Assembly (NCBI GenBank): GCA_907163375.1
Contig: CAJQUW010008680.1
Span: 186,001 to 250,000, forward strand
Length of the DNA stretch: 64,000 bases
From: Prostheceraeus crozeri
Lineage: Eukaryota > Platyhelminthes > Polycladida > Euryleptidae
Direction of reading: 5' to 3'
The notes under the pieces were generated by a model. That model worked only from the letters and a program-made list of their open reading frames with translations. It was not told the DNA's origin and did not search any database. The translations under genes and the position numbers were made by a program. Below, piece by piece: positions 35,760 to 47,956 of the stretch; position 1 is the stretch's first letter, and the number at the start of each line of letters is the position of its first letter.

Positions 35760-36980
35760 CGCTAAATGGACCTGAGGTGAAATTAAAGTGTGAGTCATGA
35801 CATCACTATGTAGTGCACGTGTACATCTAGCCATTAAAGGACTACTCACGGATATGGACCAGGGATGAAGCACCATAAGACTTTTCTGACGCATTTGTAA
35901 AAAAGCATAACTGCATTTCTTGATTACTACCTGAGGGAGGGCGGGGCACATTGAACCACCAGCCATTTCTGCGAAGTTATGAATAGTGGAAACTTCATGC
36001 TTTAAGATATTCTGTATTGCAACAAATAAACATGATTCCTCTGAAAATTTCAACTGTTCATGCTCTCCATCCTTATTTTCTCAGGATATAGATCAGGACA
36101 CTTCATGAGGATGAAAAAGTTTGCTACAGAGCTTTTGTTTGAACGTGCCGGTAGCCGATGTATTTTCATTAGACAGCATTTTTCTCAAGTTTTTTTTCAA
36201 TTTAATTAATCTATTAGTCAAAAACTATTTGAGTGCAGCCCTGTTTGCACATTAGCACGTTTTTGAAAAGTTTACGATGTAGGTCACATCGAACCACCCA
36301 AAATGGAGCACTTTGAACATGGTTCATAGTGCCCCACTTCGATACTCATATTTTCTTTTATTGAGTGAATTAGAAGACTTGACATGTGATTCTGCAACAA
36401 ATTGGTCAACAACGCTATCAAATTGACTGTTTAGAATTATTTTAGCAGTTATGGCATTCGTCACTGTGCTCTGCAACTCTTTTCGAGAACAAAACAACGG
36501 TGCAACATGGCGAAGAACTAATATTGATTAAAGTCAATTGATGAATTAGTATGAATCAGTGATCTCAATAAAAATGATGTGGGCTTTGGATACACTGGAA
36601 CCTACCTTGTTGGTCAAACGAAGTGAACTTTTAATGCTTCTCGTTTTGGTTTTTGATGGTTTCTCAACTTTTTTGCCTATGGAGAGTAGATTAAAGTTTT
36701 ACATAATTTGGGTGATCGACTCCGTAAAAAAGTATAGAATGCATTATGCACTCTGTAACAATCATATTATGAATCCATAATGCATGAATGTTTATCATGT
36801 TTATGTCCAGATTGTCCACACTATGAGATTGTGGACAATCTCATCGGAGATCTCAAAACAGTGGAGATTCGAAATCAAGAACTAATAGTTAGATAAACTG
36901 TTGAGCAACAATGATAACAACCATGTTAGACAACAGAAAGATATCAGACAATATGCAGTCACAGGCCCATAGTTGTAGTA
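35760..36980. other. Intronic stretch, nothing recognised
   Basis: No exon-like segment or repeat boundary seen. The 120-codon minus frame at 35691-36053 is unsupported. Confidence 0.45.
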
Positions 36981-36988
36981 GTGGTTTT

Positions 36989-37620
36989 GGTACTTATGGG
37001 TTATCTCCTCCCTACGTTTTCAAATTTGTCTAAAATCCGTGGAAATGAATCAACCGTCGCAAAACTTCGGATACACGTATTTGAGCATATTTTCTACCCA
37101 CAAACATAAAACCTAAAACATAATGCAAATCCGACAAGTACTTTTTGACGTAGAGGCGATGACGTGAAGTGTAGCGATGTCGGCAGCTTGATCTGACTTT
37201 GTCTGTTCGACGCATTACTGTTACTCTGTGTACTCTTTCCGTCTCCGTCTCATCCATTACTATTTGAAATCTTCCCACGACCACTACCCCACCACACCTT
37301 TCTCATGTTAAGCCCATTAATGGAAAGGATGTGGTCTGGGTCATCATCACTTCAAGAGTTGTCGCAGAATGACTTTGTTTACCTGTGCTATCTGCCCAGA
37401 CGATGAGGTCAGGCGAAGTCAGATCAAGCTGCTGATATCGCTGCACTTCACGTCATCGTCTCTAATTCAAAAAGTACTTGTCAGATTTGCATAAAATTGT
37501 GCATGTGGGTAGAAAATGTACTCAAATATGTGTCTCTGAAGTTTTGTGACGATTGATTCATTTCCACGGATTGTAGACAAATTTGAAAACGTGGGGGAGG
37601 GGAGATGACCCATAAGTGCC
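36989..37620. mobile_element. 632-bp MITE with about 220-bp inverted arms
   Basis: Arms 36989-37207 and about 37395-37620 are reverse complements at moderate identity, sharing CTTATGGGT, CGTTTTCAAATTTGTCTA, GACAAGTACTTTTTGA and GATGACGTGAAGTG. Flanks GTGGTTTT (36981-36988) and GTAGTTTT (37621-37628) suggest an 8-bp target duplication with one mismatch, as in hAT-type MITEs. No ORF. Confidence 0.8.
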
Positions 37621-37629
37621 GTAGTTTTA

Positions 37630-39435
37630 TGATAAAACCTACAGAAACTCTTAACAGATGAATTTAGGTGCGGGCATGTGGCATATGGGATATCGAAGAA
37701 TCATTCCTACTCCTAATATTGCTTTTTTGATTCCCTTGATGCAATATTTCAATGGAATAGTCAGACAGTGTCAATCTATTGAATGTCACTATTTCATTGC
37801 GATTGTCGATTCCCCGTGTTAATGACTGAAACACTATTATCTACTTAGTAATTTTTGAAACAGATGGATAAATGACAGATTGTCGATCGGCATTAAATCT
37901 TGATGAAAAGAAATGTCAACTAAAGTCAGAGGAAATTGATGGAATTACGAATTCTCTGAAGGGAATCTTTTTTCATATGAGGATTGTAGATTCTCTTGAT
38001 TGACATGAAATTTAAGGAAATTCATTGAGATCGACATTTTAGTTAGCCTTTGAATAAATCATTATCAAATAATAGAACACATGACAATAGAATTTTTTGA
38101 AGTTGAAGAGGGCGTTTGTTTAGTCGATTATCTCTCATTGGCTTGAACGCGTGTTCAAAGTGTTGGGTGCAATGCCTGAACTTGCTGCTCTGTTGGAAGA
38201 TCCACTCACTCACATCGCGATTTTTCGTCCATTTTTCTCCGTGCTGCTAATCTTGGACGTCGGCATTCGACCACACATTTCGATCTTTGACGTCGATGCG
38301 CCCAAAGCTTCAGCGTCTTGCGTTGTCGCACCACATCCTTTTCTGCCGACCCCAAGGTTTGCGTCCTTCCATCTCCACAGACATTACCTTCTTCGGCTGG
38401 AGTCCTGTTACATTGTATGCGCATGGCCATATCAACGGAGTTTAGCCCCATCAAATATTTAAAATGGAAGAAATCAGTTCTTCAGATTATTTGAATTTAA
38501 GCAGATTGGTCTTCGACTAGTAGGCTAAACTCATCCATGAAATTCAAAGAAGCCCCTTTACCTTTATCTTTTAAAATTCTCTTTTCCCTCCAAGATCTTT
38601 TCCTTATAATCACACGTAATTTCACCAGTTTCTATAACCACCCCGCTGCTGAGAGTTTTCATTCGAAATCGTATGGAAAGAAAATAAAAAATGAGCCGTG
38701 CTGTCATAGTCTGCTATGTAGTGGACCGTCAGGTAGTGTAAAGAAGGGGAAGCTTTCTTTATCGATGCAACTTTCGAAGCAGACAGTGTGTGTGGTATGA
38801 CAGGTCCCGAGAGGTTTAGTGGAAATTCACGAAAAGGTACCTGTATAAATGTGCCTTTAAAATATTGAAGAGATATTGAGGTTGGGTGAGGGAATGCAAG
38901 TGCATGTACATTATTTCAATAATTTGGTGGTATAATGGATGGAACACTATAATAAAGAATGGAGCATAACACGAAGCACGGTTTGGGCGTGTGGTGTGAC
39001 GATTTTATTGGTTTTAGTTTCCGCTAAACCAATTGAGGCGAATTGCATGCGTGGTTTTAACCATTACACTTTCTTAACATGTTGTCCATGCACTCGATAT
39101 TTCCAATTATGTTGGCATATGTATTTCCACAACAGTAGGGCGGTATCTATTTTTAAGCAAATGCATTAAATGATACTATACAAAGCGCATGATGATTTGT
39201 TTTGATCCTCATACTTCATTTAGGCATCTTGTTCATGCAGGCTGATTAAAGGCATATTCTTGTTCAGATTGATGCTTCAATATGAAGCGCGAATACCGCG
39301 GAGCTTTTTCAGCCTTCCGACGAGGTGCCCTGCATCTGTGGCATTCAAATATCCGCTCTATGACTTGCTTTATCTTGTGTGTTTCACTGAAATGATTCAA
39401 ATGTTTCACTGAATGAGCATTCGGAGGCCTCACAG
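37630..39435. other. Intronic stretch with one GC-rich island
   Basis: Positions 38150-38460 are richer in CG dinucleotides than the surroundings and open in two frames (103 codons plus, 82 minus), but neither resembles a known family. It may be an old coding remnant. Nothing else recognised. Confidence 0.45.
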
Positions 39436-39437
39436 AC

Positions 39438-39605
39438 TTCCTATTATTTCTATCTTTTAGCAAATTGTCCTATTTTTCGGTTAAGATAGGCCTATCCTAT
39501 CTTCAGGATTTCTCCTATTTTTCCTATTTTTCGGAACTTTTTCCTATTATTTATATTTTTAGCAAATTGTCCTATTTTTCGGTTAAGATATCCTATTTTT
39601 CAGAA
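39438..39605 (+). repeat. Local direct repeats of TCCTATTTTTCGGTTAAGATA
   Basis: AGCAAATTGTCCTATTTTTCG occurs twice about 104 bp apart, with further CCTATTTTTC units between. Resembles subterminal repeats of a DNA transposon, but no ends were found. Confidence 0.65.
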
Positions 39606-39609
39606 CTTC

Positions 39610-41390
39610 TCAAATTTGCCGTACTTTCTTGGCTTCGAGTGAGGGATAAATATTTTTTCTAATAACTTTTTCACGAAGCCAGTTGTTTTGGGCAATGAAT
39701 TTCTACAATTCATTCTATCTGTGCACAGTGACATGCTTGTCTTGATCATTCGATGGCCGATGTGCTTCAAGAAAATAGTAAAGAGCAAGCAAAAAAATAG
39801 TTAAAAAGACATTATTGCACTTTTGATTCATCGCAAGTTAACCCTCCTGTTTTTTGCATGCTTTCTTGCTGTGAGGCCTGCATTCGTCAGTTTATTAGCA
39901 GATATCAGAACCTTCGAAAATGCAATCACTGGAATATGATTATTCGTATGCACACGTATGTTCATTACCTTGGGAATTTTGACAGTTCAATGAGTTGAGC
40001 ATTTCTTGTAGCGATGAAAGTGCACTGTTCATCTCTGGTTGCACAAACAACCCTGAGAATCTTCATGAATTTCTTAGACATGATGTTTATGGCTTCGAAG
40101 CATTCATTATTCATCACCAAACGACAATGAGATTCCAAGCAGAGTTGCACAACCAACATCTTGTAAGTAAATCTCGCAAGTTATTCTGACCCATAATTGA
40201 CGACGGACAGCTTGCCTAATAGGAACGAGAGAAATTCCAACAATTAAGTCAATCTGCATTTTAATTCAATATGTACGTCTACGGCCCGGTCCGGCGGCCG
40301 GTGGCGGCCTGTTCCAACACTGCTACTAGGTACAAACTAGATTGCGTAAGAAATTCAAATTTGAATGAAACCAAGTAGCTTAATTTATGTTATCAAGTAA
40401 TAAACTGAGACGTGTTATTATTTCCTGCGCGATACATATTAATTTAACCCAGGGATGTGCAACTTTCATCTTATGACAGCATATCTACAGCCTTCAACTG
40501 ACAAGACCAATTTTTAAAAAAATTAGCATTTTTATTTACATTTAGAATTGTGGTTGTTATGAAGTTCCTGCAGCATACGTCGTGCTAGTACATTTGACTG
40601 GCAAATGCAATGCAAATCAAGTTGAAGCACGCTCAAAGCGATATGATGGTTGGTGTGACCGTCATGAACAAAAGGTCACGCACTCCTTAATTAAGACTGC
40701 TTTACAAAATATTTCGGGTCCTTTTCGCATTTTTACTGTGGAATTTCTTTAATTAAACTGATGCAGCTCAGTTTTAGCGTATTTTCTGTGTTTGATGCAT
40801 GTATTTTATGTAACACATTGGACAATGGGAAGGTGCAGAATCACTTCTCAGAGCACTTTGTTAATATTCATGGTTTTTATCATATTTCTTCTATATAATA
40901 GCATTTTGCTAATATAATTTACGATAAATCGCTTGATGTCAAGAATCCACAACTGTTACATGTTTCAGTGATTTGATTCTTCCTAAGATCTAGCAACATT
41001 GACCTAGATCGGTGAGTAAATGATCAGCTGACATGACCATCAGCAAACCGTTCCTGTGCAATAACTTGAACAATGCGAAAAGTAGTATTTCTATGGTCGG
41101 TTTACTTTATAATCGTTCTTCAAGCAGGTACTGGCAGTTTCAGCAGCGATCATAGAAATTGAGTTGCAGTCTTCACCAAGATCGTGCATGTCGCTGAGAT
41201 TTTTACATGGGCGATTCCTTTTCATTGTTCATACGCAGAATTCATCTCTAGCGTTCAAAAAATTCTTTATGGAATTTTAGTTTTATTTAAATAAGTGCAT
41301 TATCTACACGTACTACTTTTTTCGTACTACTCCGCTGATGCCTCCTCAATCAGTAATAATTACATCTACGGATGCGAATTTTTCTGAAAA
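39610..41390. other. Intronic stretch, nothing recognised
   Basis: A 30-bp GC-rich patch (about 40282-40311) stands out in otherwise AT-rich sequence. No exon seen. Confidence 0.45.
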
Positions 41391-41394
41391 ACGA

Positions 41395-41838
41395 ATTCCA
41401 TTATGGCAAATCAACGGAGTAATTGTTTTCTTGGCATGTAAATTGAAAAGGAACATACTAGATGTGCATATTTTGTATCTTAACTGAAAATCATCTTTGA
41501 CTTTTACAAAGTTTCGCTCCATATATTGGTGAAAACCGGAGTGAATCGCATGTTTTCTAGCATGCAAAATGAGCAGTTTCTTCTGCTTAATTTTGGCCAC
41601 CAGATCATTCCAGAATAATTCCATTATTCCATTATGGCAAATCAACGGAGTAATTGTTTTCTTGGCATGTAAATTGAAAAGGAACATGCTAGATGTGCAT
41701 ATTTTGTATCTCAACGGAAAATCATCTTTGACCTTTACAAAGTTTCGCTCCATATATTGGTGAAAACCGGAGTGAATCGCATGTTTTCTAGCATGCAAAA
41801 TGAGCAGTTTCTTCTGCTTAATTTTGGCCACCAGATCA
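41395..41838 (-). repeat. Recent 231-bp tandem duplication with open minus frame
   Basis: Positions 41395-41607 and 41626-41838 match over 213 bp with about four differences; the period is 231 bp, exactly 77 codons. The minus strand is open through both copies (41831 to 41346), giving two near-identical peptides containing KKLLILHARKHAIHSGF. The frame starts at GTG, not ATG, and no family is recognised. A TTTCAG precedes it at about 41852-41847, so an exon is possible. The simplest view is a recent tandem duplication of intronic sequence whose length happens to preserve frame. Confidence 0.75.
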
Positions 41839-41869
41839 CAAATCTGAAATCAGAATTATTCATTAATTT

Positions 41870-42675
41870 GCAATCCATTTCCCTCTCTCCTGTCTAACTA
41901 AATGATGAAATGTCTCCCAACAAGTTTATATAATGCGAATGCTTAAATTTTTATGCGTCCTTAACAGCCGTCGTGGAGACGATGGAACTAGAAAAGCGTC
42001 GTTTTCTTATGTTGGGTTTGTTGGGCCCTACGTCATCATTATGTTTCTGCTTGATTAAAGCATCTTATAAAAATAAACATGAATTCTTCTTAGCATTGCA
42101 AATGACGTTAAATGAAACAGAAATAGCGATACTATTCGTTGTATTATAGTGTTTTGCGCTTACTACAGTACATCCCGCTTATCGAAATCCAGTTGATAAA
42201 ATCAGTCGTGTATTATAATCAATCGGAAAACTAGGGGAGCAACTTCTATCCAATTATAGTAAATTTGGTTAAGAAAATGAGTCGGTTTATAAAAAGCATC
42301 ACTTTGACTTGAGGTGATTTTGAAAAGTGAAGTCTGCTATCAGACCTTACCGTCACAATAAAATGTACCAAGTTTAACAACTGCTTTAACATCCTATGTC
42401 AATATTCTAAGTGGTATCCTGATTGTCATGCAATATTTTAATAGCTTTCAATAAGCAAAACAATGCCACAACATTTTGGTAATCATCATCGAAACATTTA
42501 AAATTTCCCGGTATCCCTGGAATTCCCGGGAAGACATGTATAACATTAAGTTTGTGTAGCTCTGTGTTCTTTAATTAACATTATATTTTCATTCATTGAA
42601 TTGCCCTGGTTATGAAGCTGATTTCTGTGCTATTTATCGCTTCTTTAACCGATACATCATTTTTGTACTTTTCAG
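41870..42675. other. Intronic stretch, nothing recognised
   Basis: Ends at the acceptor of LOX exon 3. Confidence 0.5.
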
Positions 42676-42819
42676 AATTGCCGGATATTGAAACGAACGC
42701 ATATCAGGTTGAAGGCTCAAGTTATCTCATTTCTGCGCAGCTTTACACGTTGACTTGTGCTCTGGAGGAAGATTGTCTTTCACCCTCTGCGCGTGCACTG
42801 AGCAGAAGTTCTAACTTTG
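42676..42819 (+). CDS. LOXL-type gene 2, exon 3: start of LOX catalytic domain
   Basis: The acceptor is TACTTTTCAG and the donor GTAAGT. The exon begins with two bases (AA) that complete a Lys codon with exon 2. It then encodes LPDIETNAYQVEGSSYL, then LYTLTCALEEDCLSPSA. This aligns with the entry of the lysyl oxidase domain, where vertebrate LOXL2 reads PDLVLNAEMVQ...TYL and QCAMEENCLSASA. Both cysteines of the segment are present. The exon ends one base into a codon, exactly what exon 4 needs. Intron 2 (9.9 kb, 32792-42675) before it contains LINE fragments, MITEs and the tandem duplication. Confidence 0.93.
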
Positions 42820-43404
42820 GTAAGTATGAAGAATTTTAGGTTGCTAAGTTTGTCACTGAATGGAAAATCAGTGAAAATGTCACTTGCACCGTGCATTGCA
42901 TAAGTGATCATCCAGCGGAGTGCCATGGTGGATTCCCGGGAAGCCGCATTGTTTGCAATTTGTACATGTAGAAATGTGGAACCATTGACAAAGTTCAATT
43001 GGATGGTCAGTTGTCATTACTTAATAGTCATGGCAGTACTGATCATAAAAAATGGACCACCTAAATTTCCCTGAAATTCAATCGATTCTCATGCCTTCCA
43101 ATAGTATCGAACAACAGCGTACCATGCATCTTTCGAAAGCTAGTATTCTCAGCTTTAAAATGAGCTATGATAGACTTGTATCTGTTGATGTATTTGTTGA
43201 GCAGTGCTCAAAGTATGAAAATCGCTCAATTTGCCAATCGCAATTTTTCTATAAGAAGACAGGTGGGTATGATTGATATTCAGGTACAGGGAGAACGAGC
43301 ATTTTCTGAGCTTTCGTTTGATGTACTGGTCGACAAAATCGGTGAAGTAGGAAAAATTGGTGATATCGTGAAGTTACCACAAAATCATGACTATTTTGCC
43401 TGAG

Positions 43405-43827
43405 TAGCGTTTGTCAGAATTGTCAGAAACTCTTTCATGGAATCCACAAATCACAGATGTGTTAATGCGGGCTGCTCAAAGGTTGTATATCATCAGATGC
43501 CTGAAGAAATTATTAACTGTCAAAGAGCTAACTACTGTTTATCATTCATTGATTACCTCCCTCCTCTTGTATGCATCTCCCATGTATGGCAACTTGTCCA
43601 GAACATTACAGGAAAAGCTTGATCGCTTTCAATGTCGAGGTCATCGATTGATTTGTGAACCGGGCTGTACGTGTATCAATTTTCCACCAATATCTAAGAT
43701 CTTGAGAAGCCGCAGTTTGGACTACCTTCTCTGCTGTGAGCGTCATTCGCTACACCCTCTTCACCATTTCGTCCCTGAACGTCTGAGAAATAGTGGTCAC
43801 TTTTTGTTACCCTCTGTTAGAAGTTAG
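43405..43827 (+). pseudogene. LINE fragment: C-terminal end of reverse transcriptase ORF
   Basis: Frame includes LSWNPQITDVLMRAAQRLY, then SLITSLLLYASPMYGNL, then LDRFQCRGHRLIC. This is the same post-RT region as the minus-strand fragment at 35135-35572 but from a divergent family. Ends at a stop after LLPSVRS. Catalytic motifs are absent and a competing overlapping frame shows it is 5'-truncated. Confidence 0.72.
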
Positions 43828-43829
43828 AA

Positions 43830-45670
43830 GACAGAATTCTTTTTTCCCGTGGTCGTGTGCTCTTTCAAATGGTATTCGAAATTAAACTGCATGGAATCAA
43901 CGATCTTTCTTGAGTGTGATTTTTATTCATTTTTACTTGATGACTTAGTGAATTTTTATATTAAATTACGTGTAGTTAACTTTGTGAATATCATGCATGT
44001 GTGCACCATCTGATTATCTGTTTTTCTTGCTTACGATGTCGATGTTATTATATGATAAAGTTGTGATTTTCATTCATTCTAAATATACGTTTCTCTCTCT
44101 CTCTCTTTGTCATAGTAGTCATTACCTATACTTCCTGCTACACAATAAAATACACTGTTAAGATCATCGGATAAAAGATAACTGATCACCGGTATAAAAG
44201 TTAAGCTTATTAACATAACGAACTGTTTAGTTCTGTAGCGAGAAAAGAAATGAACTATTGAAACCAACCAAACACTTTTGCACCTAATTAACGACCTTCA
44301 GCCGTAGTGCCAACTTTTAGAATTGTTCCAAACATCTCTTGTCGCTGCTTTCTTTAAACTCTATTAAGTTTTCAATTCATGATAAATCTACAGTATGGCA
44401 CAGCTTTAATAATAACCTTTTTGTCTCTCTTGAAGTATAGCAGAGAAACACTTCTGTCACTTTATCAAGTTTCTGAAATAACATTGATTTGAGTTAAATA
44501 TAAGCAGCCTACAGTTATAATAAATCTAAAACTGAATATGCTGGCAAAAATAATTCTTATTCTTGTTAATTTTTTCAGAAAGAAACAAAAACCAAAACCA
44601 TGATCACATCAATTGGCAATTTTGCAGGTCACTGCGATACACGTGAAAATGTACATAAATTCTAATACTTTTCAAAAATCACCGCAAAACCAAAACACCC
44701 GAGCTCGAAGTTTCTCGAATTTATGATAAGATAAATGCTAATTAGTTTTGCAGCTGCAACCAATGAATAGACACAATAAGATCATACGCTGACAATGACA
44801 AACAACGATTCAAGGAAAACAATGACGATTATCAAAAACAATTATTCGAATACTTTTAAGAAAAGAGATTTACCATTAAGACCTCGGGTTTGATTTAATC
44901 TAGGAGTTTTATCATTTATTAACAACTCTTCTACTATACGAGTTTCAAATTCACTACGTCCTGTATATTTAACAGAAAAACAATTATAGAAAAACAAGAT
45001 AGCTGCTCTTATTGGAAGGTCCCCATCAAGCTCTTTAACACCGGTTCTTTTGTAACTGTGTCATGCTGACTTTCAACAGAAACAACCCTGTCAGCAATCC
45101 TCCAGATCATCAAGGACGTGTTCACCCCTGATTGAAAGCTAAAATCGGTTGAGGTAGGGACTAAATCAGAGACTTCAATCAGTCCCTTAAAAAGGAGAAA
45201 ATTTTCATGGCTCCCTCTGCGACTGATAGCTGATGAATTAATGATTTCTTAAGTGGGAAGCACCGGTTAAGTCATTAGTCATAATTTTTGGCATGGGATA
45301 TCTTGTTCTCATTTTCCTGCATTTGCTTTGTATCATATCCTGTCTGTGCTTTTGCATCCGGTGAAGTGTGCGAAAATGCATTTAAAGACAGCAAGTTTCA
45401 GCGAAAATTTAATCATGATGCTGTGTTTGACGACAAAATAACGATTTGGCGAATCTAAGTGTGTTTAGCTTCTTGAACAATGCTATGTACATGAACTGCA
45501 CGGCCTAGAGATGGTTCCACACTTGCCATAGTAAAACCTTTCTCAATGCGTAGCGCATTAACTGATCAGCCAGACGCGTCAATGTTACCAAGGGGAAACC
45601 TGTTACCACAATAGTTGGGCTGACAGGAAGTCATCAACATGAAGTAATGATGCGCTGCGGACAGAATCCG
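43830..45670. other. Intronic stretch, nothing recognised
   Basis: Contains a short CT microsatellite at about 44092-44106. No exon seen before the TATA box at 45678. Confidence 0.5.
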
Positions 45671-45677
45671 TCGCGAG

Positions 45678-45710
45678 TATAAACGGGCCTTTAATCAGAG
45701 AAAACTCATT
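45678..45710 (+). promoter_or_regulatory. TATA box and initiator-like site
   Basis: TATAAA at 45678-45683 is followed 30 bp on by CTCATTT (A at 45708), which fits the initiator consensus. The first ATG downstream, at 45728, opens the exon below, implying a 5' UTR of about 20 nt. Confidence 0.5.
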
Positions 45711-45727
45711 TTACCGAAAACCTCAGC

Positions 45728-45863
45728 ATGCCTCCCACTGGATTTACTTTCTTTGATCTTGTCTCACAAGAGGACGTGCCGGATTTACGCAGATTCATAG
45801 TAGCTACAGATGAAAATGGTGAAATCGCTTATGAACCGCGATGGCTGCCGTCCTTATTCGGAG
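45728..45863 (+). CDS. Putative first coding exon of an unidentified gene
   Basis: ATG 45728 opens 45 codons plus one base, ending at a strong GTAAGG donor. The peptide begins MPPTGFTFFDLVSQEDVPDL and continues RRFIVATDENGEIAYEP and RWLPSLFG. Codon use and composition look coding, unlike the surrounding AT-rich sequence, and a TATA box and initiator-like site sit at the right distance upstream. No signal peptide or membrane segment is present. No family is recognised and no later exon could be assigned. It lies in intron 3 of LOXL gene 2, on the same strand, so it would be a nested gene, an alternative first exon, or the remnant of an element. Joining it to LOX exon 4 would be in phase (one base left, two needed), so an alternative LOXL transcript is formally possible. 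Confidence 0.5.
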
Positions 45864-46147
45864 GTAAGGTGTGAGAAGGAACCATCGAAATTGCTGCCTC
45901 CCCCGGTCAATGCTGTTCACCCTGTCTGAATAGCTTAGCTTGGGAGGGCTGGAGGACCATCAGTATTGATAAACGTCATCTCTAGACCCAAGCACGTAGA
46001 CAAGGCAATTTATCTCTGTGCATTTAGCATTCAACTAATACATTGTGATTCCTCAGATCACGCATGAGAATTTAACAAATGTCTTGGAAACACTTTAGAA
46101 TTACAATTTTTGTGACGTGTGAGAACATTGTCTTATCGACATTACTA

Positions 46148-46902
46148 GACACCGACATCTTAGGTGAATATTTTTGTCATTTTGGGTTTTTTATAGGTGA
46201 AAAATTTTACAAATTTAGGTTGTTTATTTTGGTGAATCAAAAATCCATTAAAATGTCTAGATTCATTGAGAGCAATGGCATTTTTTTGTTTGTTTTCATG
46301 AATTGTGCTTTTTCGGTAAATAATTTGTAGACAAATAACGCGACAATAATCTACGTATAAGTTTAAAAAAAGCAATAGAGAAAAGAAAATGACAAGGAAG
46401 TCCTAGATTTAATCGCGATTCGGAACGATTTTATTTGAAGCTATAACAACTGCACAGATCAAACATGAGCAAATAAGTATATATGCTTCAAATTTTGTAT
46501 TGACCATTCAATTGTACAATTGTGTATGTGTCAAACAGATCAAAATTACTCGTATTTCAAATCCAATAGAAAAGGCTCTATTTATAGCTTATATATAGTT
46601 AAAAAGCAATATTTATATACAGCTCTATAAACACTCTATATTTGTATACAAAAGAATTAGAAACTATGACCAGAAACATGTGGCACTGCCCAGAATCATT
46701 CATCAGTGTCTTCATTATTACGATTATGAAAGTAATTCGTTGCCACGATTTTCTCCATGTTTTTCAATGTCAGCAGATGAGTTAATCAAATCGCTAGTTT
46801 TTGTCGTAATGACAATATTTAGGTGATTTAGGTGTTTTTGCAAAATATCCGGAATTTAGGTAAAAAATTCATTTTAGGTGATTCACCTAAATTGTCGCTG
46901 TC
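46148..46902. mobile_element. 755-bp MITE with TA target, inserted at the edge of a larger element
   Basis: Inverted ends GACACCGACATCTTAGGTGAA (left) and the complement of GACAGCGACAATTTAGGTGAA (right) are flanked by TA at 46146-46147 and 46903-46904. The interior is AT-rich with several TTAGGTGA units and no supported ORF. TA duplication suggests a Tc1/mariner-type parent. It landed on the first TA of the element starting at 46903. Confidence 0.85.
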
Positions 46903-46920
46903 TACACTCTAAAAAAAATC

Positions 46921-47285
46921 GGTGCTCCCAAAAACCAAATTTGGTTTTTCAGCTTGTCCACAGAGGGGAACCGATTTCGGTTTTCCGGAAAACCAAAAAA
47001 ATTTGGTTTTGCAGACATCCAAATCAAGTTGGTTGTCCAGAAAACCAAAACATGACTGAAAAACCAAAAATGGTTTCTCAACTCAAAACGGCATACTTCA
47101 TTGAAGAACCCAATTCGGTTTTTCAGGAAGTCTAAATTGGTTGCCCGTATTTCATTACTCTACCTTATTGGGAACCTAGTTTGGTTTTTCAGAAAATCTA
47201 GTTTGGTTTCCCATCTTTTCCATTATACGATTGAACCCAATTCGGTTATTCAAAAACCTAGCTTCATTGATTTTCTATCCCAGTC
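46921..47285. repeat. Left subterminal array of AAAACCAA / TTGGTTTT motifs
   Basis: About a dozen copies in both orientations, often paired as AACCAAATTTGGTT. The matching right array is at 53743-53865. The arrays produce spurious open frames. They probably act as multiple transposase binding sites, by analogy with other transposons. Confidence 0.75.
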
Positions 47286-47686
47286 TAGCATACCGCGCGT
47301 ACATTAAGAGTATAATTCGTCTATCAAATAATATTGATAACAGTTTTCAATAAACATTCATATAAAACATTTGCTGAATTGTATTAGCTTTCTCATGTAA
47401 TCGTACATCTTTATCCGTTTTAGTTATCCCAATGGCTGATGAAAATTACGCGTACACGTATTTACTGAGACATTACACCATTCAATTTGCTTTTCAGATT
47501 TTTAAGAAATATTTAAGCTTATAGCTTTGACCTACACGTAAGGTTAGTAGTTACGCATTATGAGTGAATGCAAAAGTCATTTCTAAGCAATATCGACAGC
47601 ATTATTTTTTTAACAGAATGGTAGAATACAATCATTCTCTTTGATGATAAAAAAAAACATTTAGGCAATTTACAATAGGGTGCAGC

Positions 47687-47956
47687 TCAAAACAAATTTA
47701 GGAAATGGGATAATTTTGCAGTTGCAGGGGACAATTTGGTTGGGCGAATGACGAAATTTTCAAGAAGGCTTAAGAGATTGTTTAGTTTTTTGGGGTAGCA
47801 AATGTCAAAAAGAAAGTAAGCGGCCACTATCAACGATACGCCGCTGGATAGGTCTGGCACATTACTGATAACCATGCCATCCACGTACAGCTTTAGCTGC
47901 TGAGGCATGGGAGGAGATCCCAGTATCGAAATAGTCGGTGTCGGGTTTGTCGGTAT
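47687..47956 (-). CDS. Terminal exon of an uncharacterised gene inside the 7-kb element
   Basis: The minus-strand acceptor is CTTTCAG (AG at 47958-47957); the exon starts in phase 0 and runs 89 codons to a stop at 47687. It encodes IPTNPTPTISILGSPP, then LKLYVDGMVISNVPDLSSG, then YFLFDICYPKKLNNLLSLLE, ending SHFLNLF. The pattern of a DG..V turn, a DVP-like DLSS, an aromatic strand ending in YPKKL, then a helix with FxxFQ-like spacing, resembles the C-terminal domain of a large uncharacterised protein family expanded in fishes and some invertebrates, often named after an N-terminal SAM domain. That resemblance is from memory and is moderate. No catalytic residues can be pointed to. The two preceding exons join in phase, so this is a real spliced gene. 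Confidence 0.72.
   Translation of the reverse strand: MPTNPTPTISILGSPPMPQQLKLYVDGMVISNVPDLSSGVSLIVAAYFLFDICYPKKLNNLLSLLENFVIRPTKLSPATAKLSHFLNLF

Noticed and set aside
38151-38462. GC-rich 103-codon frame
   Set aside because: Composition is unusual but neither strand resembles a known protein, and no splice sites frame it.
40282-40311. GC-rich patch CGGTCCGGCGGCCGGTGGCG
   Set aside because: Too short to interpret; no partner sequence found that would make it a transposon end.
46878-47307. Open frames rich in KPN/WFF motifs
   Set aside because: They are translations of the AAAACCAA/TTGGTTTT subterminal array.
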